Positions 53,053 to 61,379 of a stretch of DNA of 64,000 nt are shown piece after piece. Numbering within the stretch: position 1 is the first letter of the stretch; each line of letters starts with the position of its first letter. The notes under the pieces were generated by a model that did no database searches, was not told the DNA's origin, and saw nothing but the letters and a program-made list of their open reading frames with translations. The position numbers and the translations under genes are program-made. Source of the stretch: Albimonas sp036154955 (GTDB lineage Bacteria; Pseudomonadota; Alphaproteobacteria; Rhodobacterales; Rhodobacteraceae); the NCBI GenBank assembly GCA_036154955.1, contig JAYZWL010000088.1:1-64000 (forward strand), in the 5' to 3' direction.

Positions 53053-54615
53053 TCAGATGCTGCGGCCGCGCCCCTCCCAATATGGCGCGCGAAGGGTGCG
53101 TTTCAGAAGCTTGCCCATCGTGTTGCGCGGCAGTTCCGTCACCACGTCGATGGAGCGGGGACGCTTGTAGGACGCGAGCCGCGCCGCCGCGAACTCCGCC
53201 AGCGCCGCGGGGTCGAGCGTCGCGCCCGGCTTCGGCTCCACGAAGGCCTTCACCTGCTCGCCGAACTCCTCGTCAGGGATGCCGATGACGGCGGCGTCCT
53301 GAACCTGGGGATGGTCGATCAGCGCGGCCTCGATCTCGGCCGGGTAGATGTTGACCCCGCCGGAGACGATCATGTCCTTCACCCGGTCGGTGATGAACAG
53401 GTGCCCGTCCGCGTCGAGCCGCCCGGCGTCGCCCAGCCGCAGGAAGCCCTCGGCGTCGCGCGCCTCCGCGCCCAGCGCCGGGGCGCCGAGATAGGCCTCG
53501 ATGCAGACCGGGGTCTTCGCCCAGATCTCCCCGACCTCGCCCACCGGCAGGTCGCGCCCGGCCTCGTCGCGGATGGCGATGGTCACATGCCGGAACGGCC
53601 GCCCGCTGGAGCCGGGTTTCTGCAGGTGCCCGCCGGCGTCGAGGCCCGAGATCATGCCGCTTTCGGTGGAGCCGTAGCCCTCGGTCAGCCGGCCGGGGCC
53701 GAAAATCTCGTCGATGCGCAGCTTCAGCGCGGGGGTGGAGGGCGCGGCGCCGATGCCGATGCGCTGGATCGAGCTGAGGTCATGGCGCGCGATCTCCGCG
53801 TCCGGCAGGGCGGCGATGCGCTTGTACATGGTCGGCACGCCGGTCCAGTGGGTGACCTTGTGGGCGGCGATCAGCGCCAGCGTGGCCGCGGGGTCGTAGC
53901 GGTGCAGCATCACCAGCTTGTCGCCGCGCCGGGCGGTGGACCACAGTTGCGAGACCCCCGCCCCGTGATGCAGCGGCATGGTCAGCAGCACCACCGAGCC
54001 CGGCGTGGCGCGGTTGCGCGCCTGCACGTCGGCAAGGTATTCCGCGACCCGCGGGTCGCGCCGGGCCAGTTCGGCGCCGCGCATCTCCACCCCCTTCGGC
54101 AGGCCGGAGGTGCCGGAGGTGTAGAGGATAAGCGGCGGCTCCCCCAGCGACACCCTGCGCTCGGGCGCGGTCGCGGCCAGCGCCGCCCAGTCCGCGAAGC
54201 CCTGGGCCGGCGCGTCGACGGAGACGATCAGGCGCAGGCCCAGCTCTTCGCAGACCGGGCGCAGGGGCGCGGGGTCGGGGTCGTCGCAGATCAGCGCGGC
54301 GGCGCCGGCGTTGGACAGGACGAACCTCGCCTCCGCCGGGGTCAGCCGCCAGTTCAGCGCCAGCACCCGGGCCCCGATCTTGGCCACGGCCAGCGCCGCC
54401 ACCGCCCATTCCAGCCGGATCTGGGTGCGCAGCACGATCACTTCGCCCCGCCCCAGCCCGCGAGCGGCCAGCCCCGCCGCCACCCGGTCGGCGGCCGCGT
54501 CCCAGGCCGCGAAGGTCAGGGCGCGGTCGCCCTCGGCCAGCGCCACGGCGTCGGGGCGGTCGCGGGCCCAGCCCTCCACCGTGCCGTCGAGGATCTCCGC
54601 CTCCGCCACGCTCAT
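53053..54615 (-). CDS. AMP-dependent acyl-CoA synthetase/ligase
   Basis: The 520-residue ANL-superfamily ligase has the P-loop LILYTSGTSGLPKGVE, EGYGSTESG, the hinge LGDAGRLDADGHLFITDRVKDMIVSGGVNIYPAEIE, and the adenylation Lys in LPRNTMGKLLKR. It activates a carboxylic acid to acyl-AMP and then acyl-CoA. The best resemblance is to FadD-type and sterol/bile-acid side-chain ligases, but the substrate is unassigned. Its ATG overlaps the stop of a 21-codon ORF that has the only good ribosome site. An operator of the TTGCTG type lies upstream. Confidence 0.9.
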   Translation of the reverse strand: MSVAEAEILDGTVEGWARDRPDAVALAEGDRALTFAAWDAAADRVAAGLAARGLGRGEVIVLRTQIRLEWAVAALAVAKIGARVLALNWRLTPAEARFVLSNAGAAALICDDPDPAPLRPVCEELGLRLIVSVDAPAQGFADWAALAATAPERRVSLGEPPLILYTSGTSGLPKGVEMRGAELARRDPRVAEYLADVQARNRATPGSVVLLTMPLHHGAGVSQLWSTARRGDKLVMLHRYDPAATLALIAAHKVTHWTGVPTMYKRIAALPDAEIARHDLSSIQRIGIGAAPSTPALKLRIDEIFGPGRLTEGYGSTESGMISGLDAGGHLQKPGSSGRPFRHVTIAIRDEAGRDLPVGEVGEIWAKTPVCIEAYLGAPALGAEARDAEGFLRLGDAGRLDADGHLFITDRVKDMIVSGGVNIYPAEIEAALIDHPQVQDAAVIGIPDEEFGEQVKAFVEPKPGATLDPAALAEFAAARLASYKRPRSIDVVTELPRNTMGKLLKRTLRAPYWEGRGRSI

Positions 54616-54677
54616 GCGCCGGGCGTCCGGGTGTGGAGATGGGGCTGGCGCAGGGGCGCGCCGTCGGTTCGGATCAT
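54612..54677 (-). CDS. Possible 21-codon leader ORF coupled to the acyl-CoA ligase gene
   Basis: ATG 54677 follows CCGGGAGGAGACCCGCC, a very strong ribosome site. The peptide MIRTDGAPLRQPHLHTRTPG(A) ends in TGA that overlaps the ligase ATG (GCATGAGC). The ligase start has no ribosome site of its own. This mirrors the leader in front of the kinase gene at 8844. It is probably a translational coupling device, and a conserved peptide function cannot be judged. Confidence 0.45.
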   Translation of the reverse strand: MIRTDGAPLRQPHLHTRTPGA

Positions 54678-54741
54678 GGCGGGTCTCCTCCCGGTTTCGG
54701 ACGCGGCTTTCGAAACCGCTTGCGCAAGTCTGTCGGATATG

Positions 54742-54761
54742 CTTGCTGAATAGTCAACAAG
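54742..54761. promoter_or_regulatory. Operator candidate of the TTGCTG-N6-CAGCAA family, site A
   Basis: CTTGCTG-N6-CAACAAG (6 of 7 paired positions) lies in the divergent spacer between the ligase leader and the DUF35 gene. Spacing and half-sites match those at 58956 and 61380. Confidence 0.6.
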
Positions 54762-54788
54762 TTTTGAGAAACGAGACGGGAGGAGACC

Positions 54789-55223
54789 ATGGGCGCGCTG
54801 ACGCTCCTGAAACCGGACCTTTACGGCCCGGCCGCCGCGGATGCCGGCGGGAACCCGGCGGGACCGCCGGTCCTGCATGGCGGCGAGTGCCGCTGCGGGG
54901 CGGTGTTCTTCCCGCTCCAGCCCTATGGCTGCGAGGTCTGCGGGCGCCATGGCGACGACCTGCGCCCCCGCGCCCTCGCGGGCCGCGGCGCGCTGATCGC
55001 GGCGGCCGTGGTGCATATCCACCAGAACCGCCCCGGCCCTGGCGCGCCCGCGCGCCAGGCGCCCTTCGTCGTCGGCTCCATCGCCCTCGACGACGGGCCG
55101 GTGGTGCGCACGCTGCTCGACGCGGCCGAGGCGCCGGAACCCGGCGCCCGCATGGAGGCGCGGCTGGTCGAGACCGGCGGCGAGACCCCGACGCTCGACC
55201 TGCGCTTCGCGCCCGTCGCCTGA
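54789..55223 (+). CDS. DUF35/OB-fold zinc-ribbon protein, partner of the thiolase-like protein
   Basis: The 144-residue protein has a rubredoxin-like zinc ribbon (Cys34 and Cys36, then Cys48 and Cys51, in GECRCGAVFFPLQPYGCEVC), then an OB-fold (AVVHIHQNRPGPGAPARQAPFVVGSIALDDGPVVRTLL). DUF35 proteins bind thiolase-like proteins and some hydratases. In steroid side-chain degradation the DUF35 part is needed for Ltp2-type aldolase activity. The gene lies 23 bp upstream of the thiolase-like gene. The first Cys pair is CxC where CxxC is usual. Confidence 0.85.
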   Translation: MGALTLLKPDLYGPAAADAGGNPAGPPVLHGGECRCGAVFFPLQPYGCEVCGRHGDDLRPRALAGRGALIAAAVVHIHQNRPGPGAPARQAPFVVGSIALDDGPVVRTLLDAAEAPEPGARMEARLVETGGETPTLDLRFAPVA

Positions 55224-55246
55224 CCCTTCCGAACCCAGGACCTGAC

Positions 55247-56392
55247 ATGCCCCGCAAGCTCACGGACAACCGCGCCGTCTACGTCGTCGGCGTCGGCTGG
55301 CATCGCTACCAGCCCGCCTCCGAGACCCCCTATGTCATGCTGGGGATCCCGGCGATCCGCATGGCGCTGGAGGATGCCGGCATCGGCTTCGACGCGGTCG
55401 ATTCGGCCTATGTCGGCGCCGCCCTGCTCGGCATGGCCGCGGGCCGGCCGATGCTGCGCCATCTCGGCGCCTCCGGCCTGCCGCTGGTGCATATCGAAAA
55501 CGCCTCCGCCTCCGGCTCCGCCGCCTTCCGCCACGCCTGCATCGAGGTGGCGGCGGGGATGGCGGACGTCTCCCTGGTGGTCGGCGTCGACAAGCCCGCC
55601 CCGGTGCGCCGGGCGGGGACGGAGACCGGCATCCCCAGCCTCGCCGACGACGCCATCGTCCCCTTCACCCATTTCGCGCTGCTGACCAACGAATACGCCC
55701 ACCGGCACGGGGTCAGCCCCGAGGACGTGGCGCTGGTCGCGGTGAAGAACCACCGCAACGGGTCGCTCAACCCCCATGCGCACCGGCAGAAGGAGCGCAG
55801 CCTCGACGAGATCCTCGGCGGCAAGCGAGTCTCCGGCAGCCTGACCGCGCTGCAATGCTGCCCGGTGGGCGAGGGGGCGGCGGCGGCGATCGTGGCCTCG
55901 GAGGAGGGGATCAGGCGGCTGGGCATCGACATGTCCCGCGCGGTGCGGGTCACCGCCTCGGCCGCCTCGTCGGAGAAGGCGGGCCAGTTCGGCGGCGCCG
56001 ACGCCGCGATCACCGGCGACACCATGAAGGCGGCGCTGGCCCAGGCGGGGCGCAAGGCGACCGAGGTCGACGTGCTGGAACTCCACGACGCCTTCACCAT
56101 CGAGGAGCTGCACTACGTCGAGGCGATGGGCGTCTGCGCCCCCGGCCAGGCGATCCACCTGCTCAAGGAAGGCGCCTTCGACATCGGCGGCCAGGTGGCG
56201 GTCAGCCCCTCGGGCGGGTTGATCGCGATGGGACACCCGATCGGACCGACCGGGGTGGGCCAGGTCGGCGAGATCGCGATGCAGCTTCGCGGCGAGGCCG
56301 GGCCGCGCCAGCACAGGGACGCGAAGGTCGGGATGGCCCACATGGTGGGCGTCGGGGCCGTCTGCTACGTCCATATGTTCGAGCGGGCCTGA
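55247..56392 (+). CDS. Thiolase-like protein (SCP-x/Ltp2 type) lacking the nucleophilic Cys
   Basis: The 381-residue thiolase fold has Ser87 where the acyl-accepting Cys of thiolases stands (VHIENASASGSAAF instead of NxxCxSG). The other motifs are kept: His280 in ELHDAF and His330 in GGLIAMGHPIGPTGVGQ. Ordinary Claisen thiolysis is therefore unlikely. Ltp2-type members, which also lack this Cys and work with a DUF35 partner, catalyse retro-aldol cleavage of hydroxyacyl-CoA side chains. I infer a similar aldolase with the DUF35 protein encoded just upstream. The preceding gene and the CaiB genes downstream are on the same strand. Substrate unknown. Confidence 0.87.
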   Translation: MPRKLTDNRAVYVVGVGWHRYQPASETPYVMLGIPAIRMALEDAGIGFDAVDSAYVGAALLGMAAGRPMLRHLGASGLPLVHIENASASGSAAFRHACIEVAAGMADVSLVVGVDKPAPVRRAGTETGIPSLADDAIVPFTHFALLTNEYAHRHGVSPEDVALVAVKNHRNGSLNPHAHRQKERSLDEILGGKRVSGSLTALQCCPVGEGAAAAIVASEEGIRRLGIDMSRAVRVTASAASSEKAGQFGGADAAITGDTMKAALAQAGRKATEVDVLELHDAFTIEELHYVEAMGVCAPGQAIHLLKEGAFDIGGQVAVSPSGGLIAMGHPIGPTGVGQVGEIAMQLRGEAGPRQHRDAKVGMAHMVGVGAVCYVHMFERA

Positions 56393-56491
56393 CGCCGCCG
56401 CCCCCCCGCAACCGCATCCGCACATGCGGCCGGCGCGCCCCGCCCGGGCCCGCCGGCCGTCCCCCTGCGCCAGGAACGGGAGGCCTGCGCC

Positions 56492-57727
56492 ATGCTCTCC
56501 GACATCCGCGTCGTCGAACTCTCCGCGCCCGAGACCATGATGGCCGGCCGCATCCTGTCGGACCTCGGCGCCGACGTGATCTGCGTCGAGCCGCCCGGCG
56601 GCGCGGCGGGGCGGCGGATGGAGCCGTTCCTCGGCGAGGCGCCGGGGCTGGAACGCAGCCTGACCTGGCACGCGCTCAACCGCGGCAAGCGGGGGATCAC
56701 GCTGGACCCCGCGACCGCGGACGGCCGGGCGCTGCTGGCGGAACTGGCCGGGGCGGCGGACATCGTGATCGAGGGGGCGGGGCCGACCGCCGCCGCGCCC
56801 TCCGCGCTGGGCGCCCTGCCCGACCGGGTGATCCGCTGCCGGGTCACGCCGTTCCTGTCCGACGGGGCCAAGCGCGACTATCTGGGCACCGACCTGGTGA
56901 TCGCCGCCGCCACCGGCGCCCCCGGCGCAACCGGCCTGCCGGAGCGGCCGCCCCTGTTCCACGCCACGCCCCAGACGATCATGGAGGGCGGGGCGGAAGC
57001 CGCCATCGCCTGCCTCGCCGCCCTGGTCGCGCGCGACGGCGACGCGGAGGGCCGCGGCCAGACGGTCGAGGCGTCCCGGCGGCTCGCCGGCATGCTGAGC
57101 GCGCTGAGCATCCCGGTCGCCGCCGCCTCCGGCGCCCCGATCCCGAAGCGGGGGCCGTCGCGGGCGAAGCTCGCCGAGGTGGACCTGCCCGCGATCCTGC
57201 CCTGCGCCGACGGCTGGGTGATCCTGACGCTGGCCTTCGGGCCCGCCTTCGGGCCGCTGACCGGCCGGCTCGTGGGCTGGGCGGCGGAGACCGGCGCGCT
57301 GCCGCCCCGCTTCGCGGAGATCGACTGGCGCGAGGCCCCGAAGCTGGCGGAGACGGGCGCCCTTACCACCGCGGACGTGCGGGAGCTGGTCGAGGGCCTC
57401 GCCCGCCATTGCGCGGCGCTGGACAAGGAGAGCTTCGCCGCCTCCGCCCGCCGGCTCGGCCTGCTGGCCGCCCCGCTCTACGACATGCACGACATCCTGC
57501 GCTCCGCCCAGTTCCGGGAGCGGGGATTGTGGAGCGCGCCGGTCCCCCTCGGCCCCGGCGGCCCGGAGGTCGAGGACCCCGCCCGCTTTTTCCAGAGCGC
57601 GGCCCACCGCATCGAGGTCGCGCGCCCCGCGCCCGCCCTCTCCGAACACACGGCCGAGATCCTGGGCGGCGAGCTGGGCCTCGCCCCGGCGGAGATCCAG
57701 GCCCTGTTCGTCCATGGCGTGATCTGA
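56492..57727 (+). CDS. CaiB/BaiF CoA-transferase-like subunit without catalytic Asp
   Basis: The 411-residue family III CoA-transferase starts IRVVELSAPETMMAGRILSDLGADVICVEPP and keeps NRGKRGITLD. At the catalytic position it reads TPQTIMEGGAEAAIACLAAL. Counting back 16 positions from the helix end gives Ile163, and no Asp is present. It therefore probably cannot form the aspartyl-CoA anhydride alone and may act as the non-catalytic half of a heterodimer with the next gene product, as in BbsEF. The two genes are 11 bp apart. The upstream 99-bp gap contains an 8-bp stem (56428-56458). Confidence 0.85.
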   Translation: MLSDIRVVELSAPETMMAGRILSDLGADVICVEPPGGAAGRRMEPFLGEAPGLERSLTWHALNRGKRGITLDPATADGRALLAELAGAADIVIEGAGPTAAAPSALGALPDRVIRCRVTPFLSDGAKRDYLGTDLVIAAATGAPGATGLPERPPLFHATPQTIMEGGAEAAIACLAALVARDGDAEGRGQTVEASRRLAGMLSALSIPVAAASGAPIPKRGPSRAKLAEVDLPAILPCADGWVILTLAFGPAFGPLTGRLVGWAAETGALPPRFAEIDWREAPKLAETGALTTADVRELVEGLARHCAALDKESFAASARRLGLLAAPLYDMHDILRSAQFRERGLWSAPVPLGPGGPEVEDPARFFQSAAHRIEVARPAPALSEHTAEILGGELGLAPAEIQALFVHGVI

Positions 57728-57738
57728 GGGAGGACGCG

Positions 57739-58947
57739 ATGACCATGCCGCTCGAAGGGGTGAAGGTGCTCGATATGGGCTGGGTGATGGTCGGCCCCTA
57801 TTCGGGACGCATCCTGTCCGATCTGGGCGCCGAGGTGGTGAAGCTGGAAAGCGCGAAGCGCATCGACCCGCTGCGCACGCTCGGGCCGTTCAAGGACGGG
57901 GTCCCCGGCCCGGAACGCTCGCTCAGCTACCATAATTTCAACGCCGGCAAGCGCAGCGTGACCCTCGACCTCGCCGATCCGGCGGGGCGGGAGGCGGTGC
58001 TGCGGCTGGTCGACTGGGCCGATGTGGCGATCGAGAGCTTCCGGCCCGGCGTGCTGGCCGGGCTGTCGCTGGACTGGCCGGACCTGAGCGCGCGCAATCC
58101 GCGGCTCATCATGGTCTCCACCAGCCTGCTCGGCTCCACCGGCCCGGATACGAAGGGCACGCCGGGCGTGGGCACCATGGGGGCGGCGATGTCGGGGGCG
58201 AGCCTGCTGGTCGGCTGGCCGGGAGAGGCGCCGGTCGGCCCGCACGGGCCCTGGACCGACGCCATCACACCCCGCTTCATCCTGCCCGCGGTGCTGGCCG
58301 CCCTGCACCGGCGGCGGGAGACGGGGGCCGGCGCGCATCTGGACGTGTCGCAGGCCGAAGCCGGGCTTCAATTCTACACCCCCCTGCTCTACGCCGCGCA
58401 GGCGAACGGAACGTCGCCCTCCGCCCCCGGCCTTTCCGGCGCGGCGCTGCGGGCGCCCCATGGCGTCTACGCCTGCGCGGGCGAGGACGCCTGGGTCGCC
58501 ATCGACGCCTCCGCCGACGCCCCCTGGGCGCGGCTGCGCGCGGAGGTCGGCGGCGCGCTGGCCGCCCCGCAATTCGACACGCTGCTGGGCCGGCTCAGGG
58601 GCCGCGAACGGCTCGACGCCGCGCTTTCGGCGTGGACCGCGCCGCAGGACGCGACCGGGGTGGAGCGTCGGCTCCAGGCCGCGGGGGTTCCCGCCCACGC
58701 GGTCAGCTCCCCGGTTGATCTCGCCCGGGATCCGGAGCTGACCGGCGCCCACTACGCCCGCATCCAGGACCCGGTGTTCGGCGAGGGCGTGATCGAGGGC
58801 CCGCGGCTCCGCTTCTCCCGCACTCCGCCGCGGCCTGCGAGCCGCGCCCCGCGGATCGGAGAGCACACGCGCGAGGTGCTGGCCGGGATCTGCGGCTACC
58901 CGCCCGAGCGCATCGACGAGATGGAGGCCGCGGGCATCCTGCGCTGA
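57739..58947 (+). CDS. CaiB/BaiF family CoA-transferase, catalytic subunit
   Basis: The 402-residue family III CoA-transferase has GVKVLDMGWVMVGPYSGRILSDLGAEVVKLE, NFNAGKRSVTLDL, and the catalytic Asp174 in GPWTDAITPRFILPAVLAAL. Its ribosome site GAGGGAGGA lies just after the stop of the Asp-less paralogue, so the two are probably made together as a complex. It would load CoA onto a pathway acid, or recycle CoA from the end product. An operator of the second family lies 9 bp after its stop, so the SDR downstream has its own promoter. Confidence 0.9.
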   Translation: MTMPLEGVKVLDMGWVMVGPYSGRILSDLGAEVVKLESAKRIDPLRTLGPFKDGVPGPERSLSYHNFNAGKRSVTLDLADPAGREAVLRLVDWADVAIESFRPGVLAGLSLDWPDLSARNPRLIMVSTSLLGSTGPDTKGTPGVGTMGAAMSGASLLVGWPGEAPVGPHGPWTDAITPRFILPAVLAALHRRRETGAGAHLDVSQAEAGLQFYTPLLYAAQANGTSPSAPGLSGAALRAPHGVYACAGEDAWVAIDASADAPWARLRAEVGGALAAPQFDTLLGRLRGRERLDAALSAWTAPQDATGVERRLQAAGVPAHAVSSPVDLARDPELTGAHYARIQDPVFGEGVIEGPRLRFSRTPPRPASRAPRIGEHTREVLAGICGYPPERIDEMEAAGILR

Positions 58948-58955
58948 CCGAAAAC

Positions 58956-58975
58956 TGGCTGATCCATCAGCAAGC
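58956..58975. promoter_or_regulatory. Operator candidate of the TTGCTG-N6-CAGCAA family, site B
   Basis: TGGCTGATCCATCAGCAAGC contains GCTG-N6-CAGC in the same register as the other two copies, plus an inner perfect GCTGAT-CC-ATCAGC. It is located 50 bp upstream of the SDR start. Confidence 0.6.
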
Positions 58976-59025
58976 GAATCACGAACAGGCGCGCCTGCGC
59001 GCCGAACAGGGAAGGACCTGACAGC

Positions 59026-59835
59026 ATGAGCGAAGACATTCTCGACGTCGCGGGACGCGTGGCGCTGGTGACCGGCGCGGGACAGGGGGTCGGCCGGTCG
59101 ATCGCCCTGCGGCTCGCCGCCCATGGCGCGGGCGCGGTGGCGGTGAACGACTACCATCTCGACCGGGCCGAGGCCGTGGCGGCCGAGATCGAGGCCGCCG
59201 GCGGCAAGGCGATGGCGGTGCAGGCCGACGTCTCGGATTTCGAGGCGGTGAAGGAGATGACCGCGAAGGTCGCGGCCGCGCTCGGCCCCGTGGGCGTGCT
59301 GGTCAACAACGCCGGCAACCAGGGCGCCAACCCCTCCCCCCGGGTGCGGGAGCCGTTCTGGACCACTGGCCCGGATGTGTGGATGAGCTCCATCGGGGTC
59401 AATTTCCACGGCGTGCTGAACTGCACCAGCGCCGTGATCCCCGGCATGATCGAGCGCAACGCGCCGGGGCGGATCATCACCATCATCTCCGACGCCGGGC
59501 GCTATGGCGATTCCGGGCTGGAGATCTACGCCGGCGCCAAGGCCGGGGCCGCGGGCTTCATGCGCGCGGTGGCCCGCACCCTGGGGCGCAACCAGATCAC
59601 CGCCAACTGCATCGCCATCGGGGCCACCATGTCGCCGACCGTGGGCCCGCGCATCGCCGCGGTGCGGGAGTCGAACCCAGAGCAATACAAGAAGATGTTC
59701 TCCGGCTACATCATCCGCCGGCCCGGAGAGCCGGACGAGATCGCCAACATGGCCCTGTTCCTCGCCTCCGACGCCAGCGCCTGGATCACCGGGCAGACCT
59801 ACCCGGTGAACGGCGGCTTCACCCTGGCGCTATGA
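59026..59835 (+). CDS. SDR-family oxidoreductase
   Basis: The 269-residue classical SDR has TGAGQGVG near residue 16, NDYH after beta-2 (Asp favours NAD(H)), NNAGN, and catalytic Tyr168/Lys172 in IYAGAKAG. The catalytic Ser is in IISDAGRYGDSG. C-terminal FLASDASAWITGQTYPVNGG is standard. Such enzymes often oxidise 3-hydroxyacyl-CoA or a ring hydroxyl in these clusters. Ribosome site GGGAAGGA lies upstream. It is monocistronic between operator site B and a convergent hairpin. Confidence 0.88.
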   Translation: MSEDILDVAGRVALVTGAGQGVGRSIALRLAAHGAGAVAVNDYHLDRAEAVAAEIEAAGGKAMAVQADVSDFEAVKEMTAKVAAALGPVGVLVNNAGNQGANPSPRVREPFWTTGPDVWMSSIGVNFHGVLNCTSAVIPGMIERNAPGRIITIISDAGRYGDSGLEIYAGAKAGAAGFMRAVARTLGRNQITANCIAIGATMSPTVGPRIAAVRESNPEQYKKMFSGYIIRRPGEPDEIANMALFLASDASAWITGQTYPVNGGFTLAL

Positions 59836-59842
59836 GCAGTCA

Positions 59843-59867
59843 GGCGGGGCCGTTCGGCGGCCCCGCC
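59843..59867. terminator. Bidirectional hairpin between the SDR and tetR genes
   Basis: GGCGGGGCCG-TTCGG-CGGCCCCGCC: a perfect 10-bp stem with a UUCG-like loop, 8 bp after the SDR stop and 19 bp before the end of the convergent tetR gene. Confidence 0.65.
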
Positions 59868-59885
59868 GCCCGGGCGCGGCGCGCT

Positions 59886-60530
59886 TCAGGCGGCGAGGTC
59901 GCGCCGCATCGCCTCGCAATGCGCGTCGCGCAGGGCGATGATGTCGGTGCCCTCGGGGTCGATCACCCATTGCATGATGCTGGCGCGCATGGTGCCGAGG
60001 ATCATCGCCGCTTCGGCCTTCACATCGGCGTCGGCGCGGATCTCCCCCCGCTCGATCCCGGTATTCAGGTCCCGCTCCAACGTGCGGGTGGAACTGTCGT
60101 TCAGCTTGGCGATCGGCTGGGTCAGCGCCGGGTTGGTCAGCGCCTCCAGCAACGAATATTGCAGCGCCGCCGCGCCCAGATCCGCGTCCTGCCCCGCCCG
60201 TTGCAGCAGGGTGCGGTCATAGGCGTGGAAAATGCGGGTCACCAGCGTCTCAAGCCCCGGCTCCGGCGCGTAGGTGCGGGCGACGCTGGTGGCGAAGCGC
60301 TTGGTGACATAGCTGACGATGGCCAGCAGCAGCCCCTGCTTGTCGCCGAAGTAATGCGCCGGCAGCCCGCGGCTGTAGCCGGCCGCGGCGCCGACCTCGG
60401 CCAGGGTCAGGCCGGCCGCGCCGTGCCTGGTGATGATGACCACGGCCGCCTGCAGCAGGGCGGCCTCCGCCTCCTCGCGCCGCTCGGCCTGGCGGCGCGG
60501 CTCGCGCGGGGTGTCGTCGGGCTCGGGCAT
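59886..60530 (-). CDS. TetR-family regulator, paralogue 1 of the region 6 pair
   Basis: The 214-residue regulator has the TetR HTH AEAALLQAAVVIITRHGAAGLTLAEVGAAAGYSRGLPAHYFGDKQGLL. The core AAGYSRGLPxHxF is shared with the divergent paralogue at 60704, which implies the same DNA target. The ligand domains are different. The start at 60530 is chosen as the ATG nearest to the HTH, and a longer frame to 60635 adds no domain. The two regulators, 173 bp apart and divergent, probably share the TTGCTG-N6-CAGCAA sites but respond to different ligands. Confidence 0.88.
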   Translation of the reverse strand: MPEPDDTPREPRRQAERREEAEAALLQAAVVIITRHGAAGLTLAEVGAAAGYSRGLPAHYFGDKQGLLLAIVSYVTKRFATSVARTYAPEPGLETLVTRIFHAYDRTLLQRAGQDADLGAAALQYSLLEALTNPALTQPIAKLNDSSTRTLERDLNTGIERGEIRADADVKAEAAMILGTMRASIMQWVIDPEGTDIIALRDAHCEAMRRDLAA

Positions 60531-60703
60531 CGGGAACCTCGGAGGCTGCGGGTCGGGGGTCGATCCTACAGGAGACGGGGGGCGGAGCGCAAAGCCCCGC
60601 CGCCCCGCCCTGCCCGCCGCGCCGATCCGGCCCATGGCCCCGGCGAAGGCCCGCGTGTTAGGTTTCGCTTCCGAATGAGCGGACCGCGACGGAGGGGATC
60701 GGG

Positions 60704-61327
60704 GTGACGGCGACGAAAGCGGCGGCGACGACGCGGCGACGCACGCAGGAGGAGCGGCGGCGCGAGGCCGAAGGCCGCCTGCTCGACGCCGCCATCGCGC
60801 TGATCGCGCAACGCGGCATCCTGCAGACCTCCCTGGGCGACGTGGGCGAGGCGGCGGGCTACAGCCGCGGCCTGCCCAGCCACCATTTCAAGGCCAAGGC
60901 CGGGCTGATCGAGGCGGTGCGCGCCGAGATCCTGCGCCGCATGGCCGCCCTGCTGACGCCGCCCGCCGGGGTCAACGGGCTCGACGCGCTCAGCGCCGTG
61001 ACCCGCGCCGTGATCGGCGCGGCGCAGGAGCCGCTGGCGAGCGCCTTCCTCGAATTCCAGAAGGCGGCGATGCCGCTCGACTCCCCCCACCGCCCCGCCC
61101 TGACCGCCTTCGCGCGGGAGGCGGCGGCGAAGCTCGAAGTCCACATCCGCGCCGGCCAGGCCACGGGCGGGATCCGGGCCGAGATCGACCCCCATGCGCA
61201 GGCGCAGCTTCTGCTCGCCAGCCTGCGCGGCGTGCTCGCCCAGCAGCTTCTGTCGGCCGCGCCGCCGCCGGCCGAAGCCGCCATCGCCACGCTCGACCAG
61301 CGCACCCGCCGCACGCTTTCGGCCTGA
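60704..61327 (+). CDS. TetR-family regulator, paralogue 2 of the region 6 pair
   Basis: The 207-residue TetR protein has a basic N-terminal arm (KAAATTRRRTQEERRREAEG) and the HTH LLDAAIALIAQRGILQTSLGDVGEAAGYSRGLPSHHFKAKAGLI. The start is GTG 60704, supported by GGAGGGG. An inverted repeat of the TTGCTG family lies 53 bp after its stop, in front of the catabolic operon 61486 onwards. It could repress that operon until a pathway acyl-CoA accumulates. Autoregulation is unclear since I find no copy of the site in the 173-bp spacer between the two tetR genes. Confidence 0.88.
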   Translation: MTATKAAATTRRRTQEERRREAEGRLLDAAIALIAQRGILQTSLGDVGEAAGYSRGLPSHHFKAKAGLIEAVRAEILRRMAALLTPPAGVNGLDALSAVTRAVIGAAQEPLASAFLEFQKAAMPLDSPHRPALTAFAREAAAKLEVHIRAGQATGGIRAEIDPHAQAQLLLASLRGVLAQQLLSAAPPPAEAAIATLDQRTRRTLSA

Positions 61328-61379
61328 GACCCTCCCTGCCCCGCAGGACCGCCCGCCAGTTTCCGCATCGCTGAATTTT

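Noticed and set aside
56428..56458. Stem GGCCGGCG...CGCCGGCC before the Asp-less CaiB gene
   Set aside because: The 15-base loop and simple GC composition make chance likely. No promoter or terminator context supports it.
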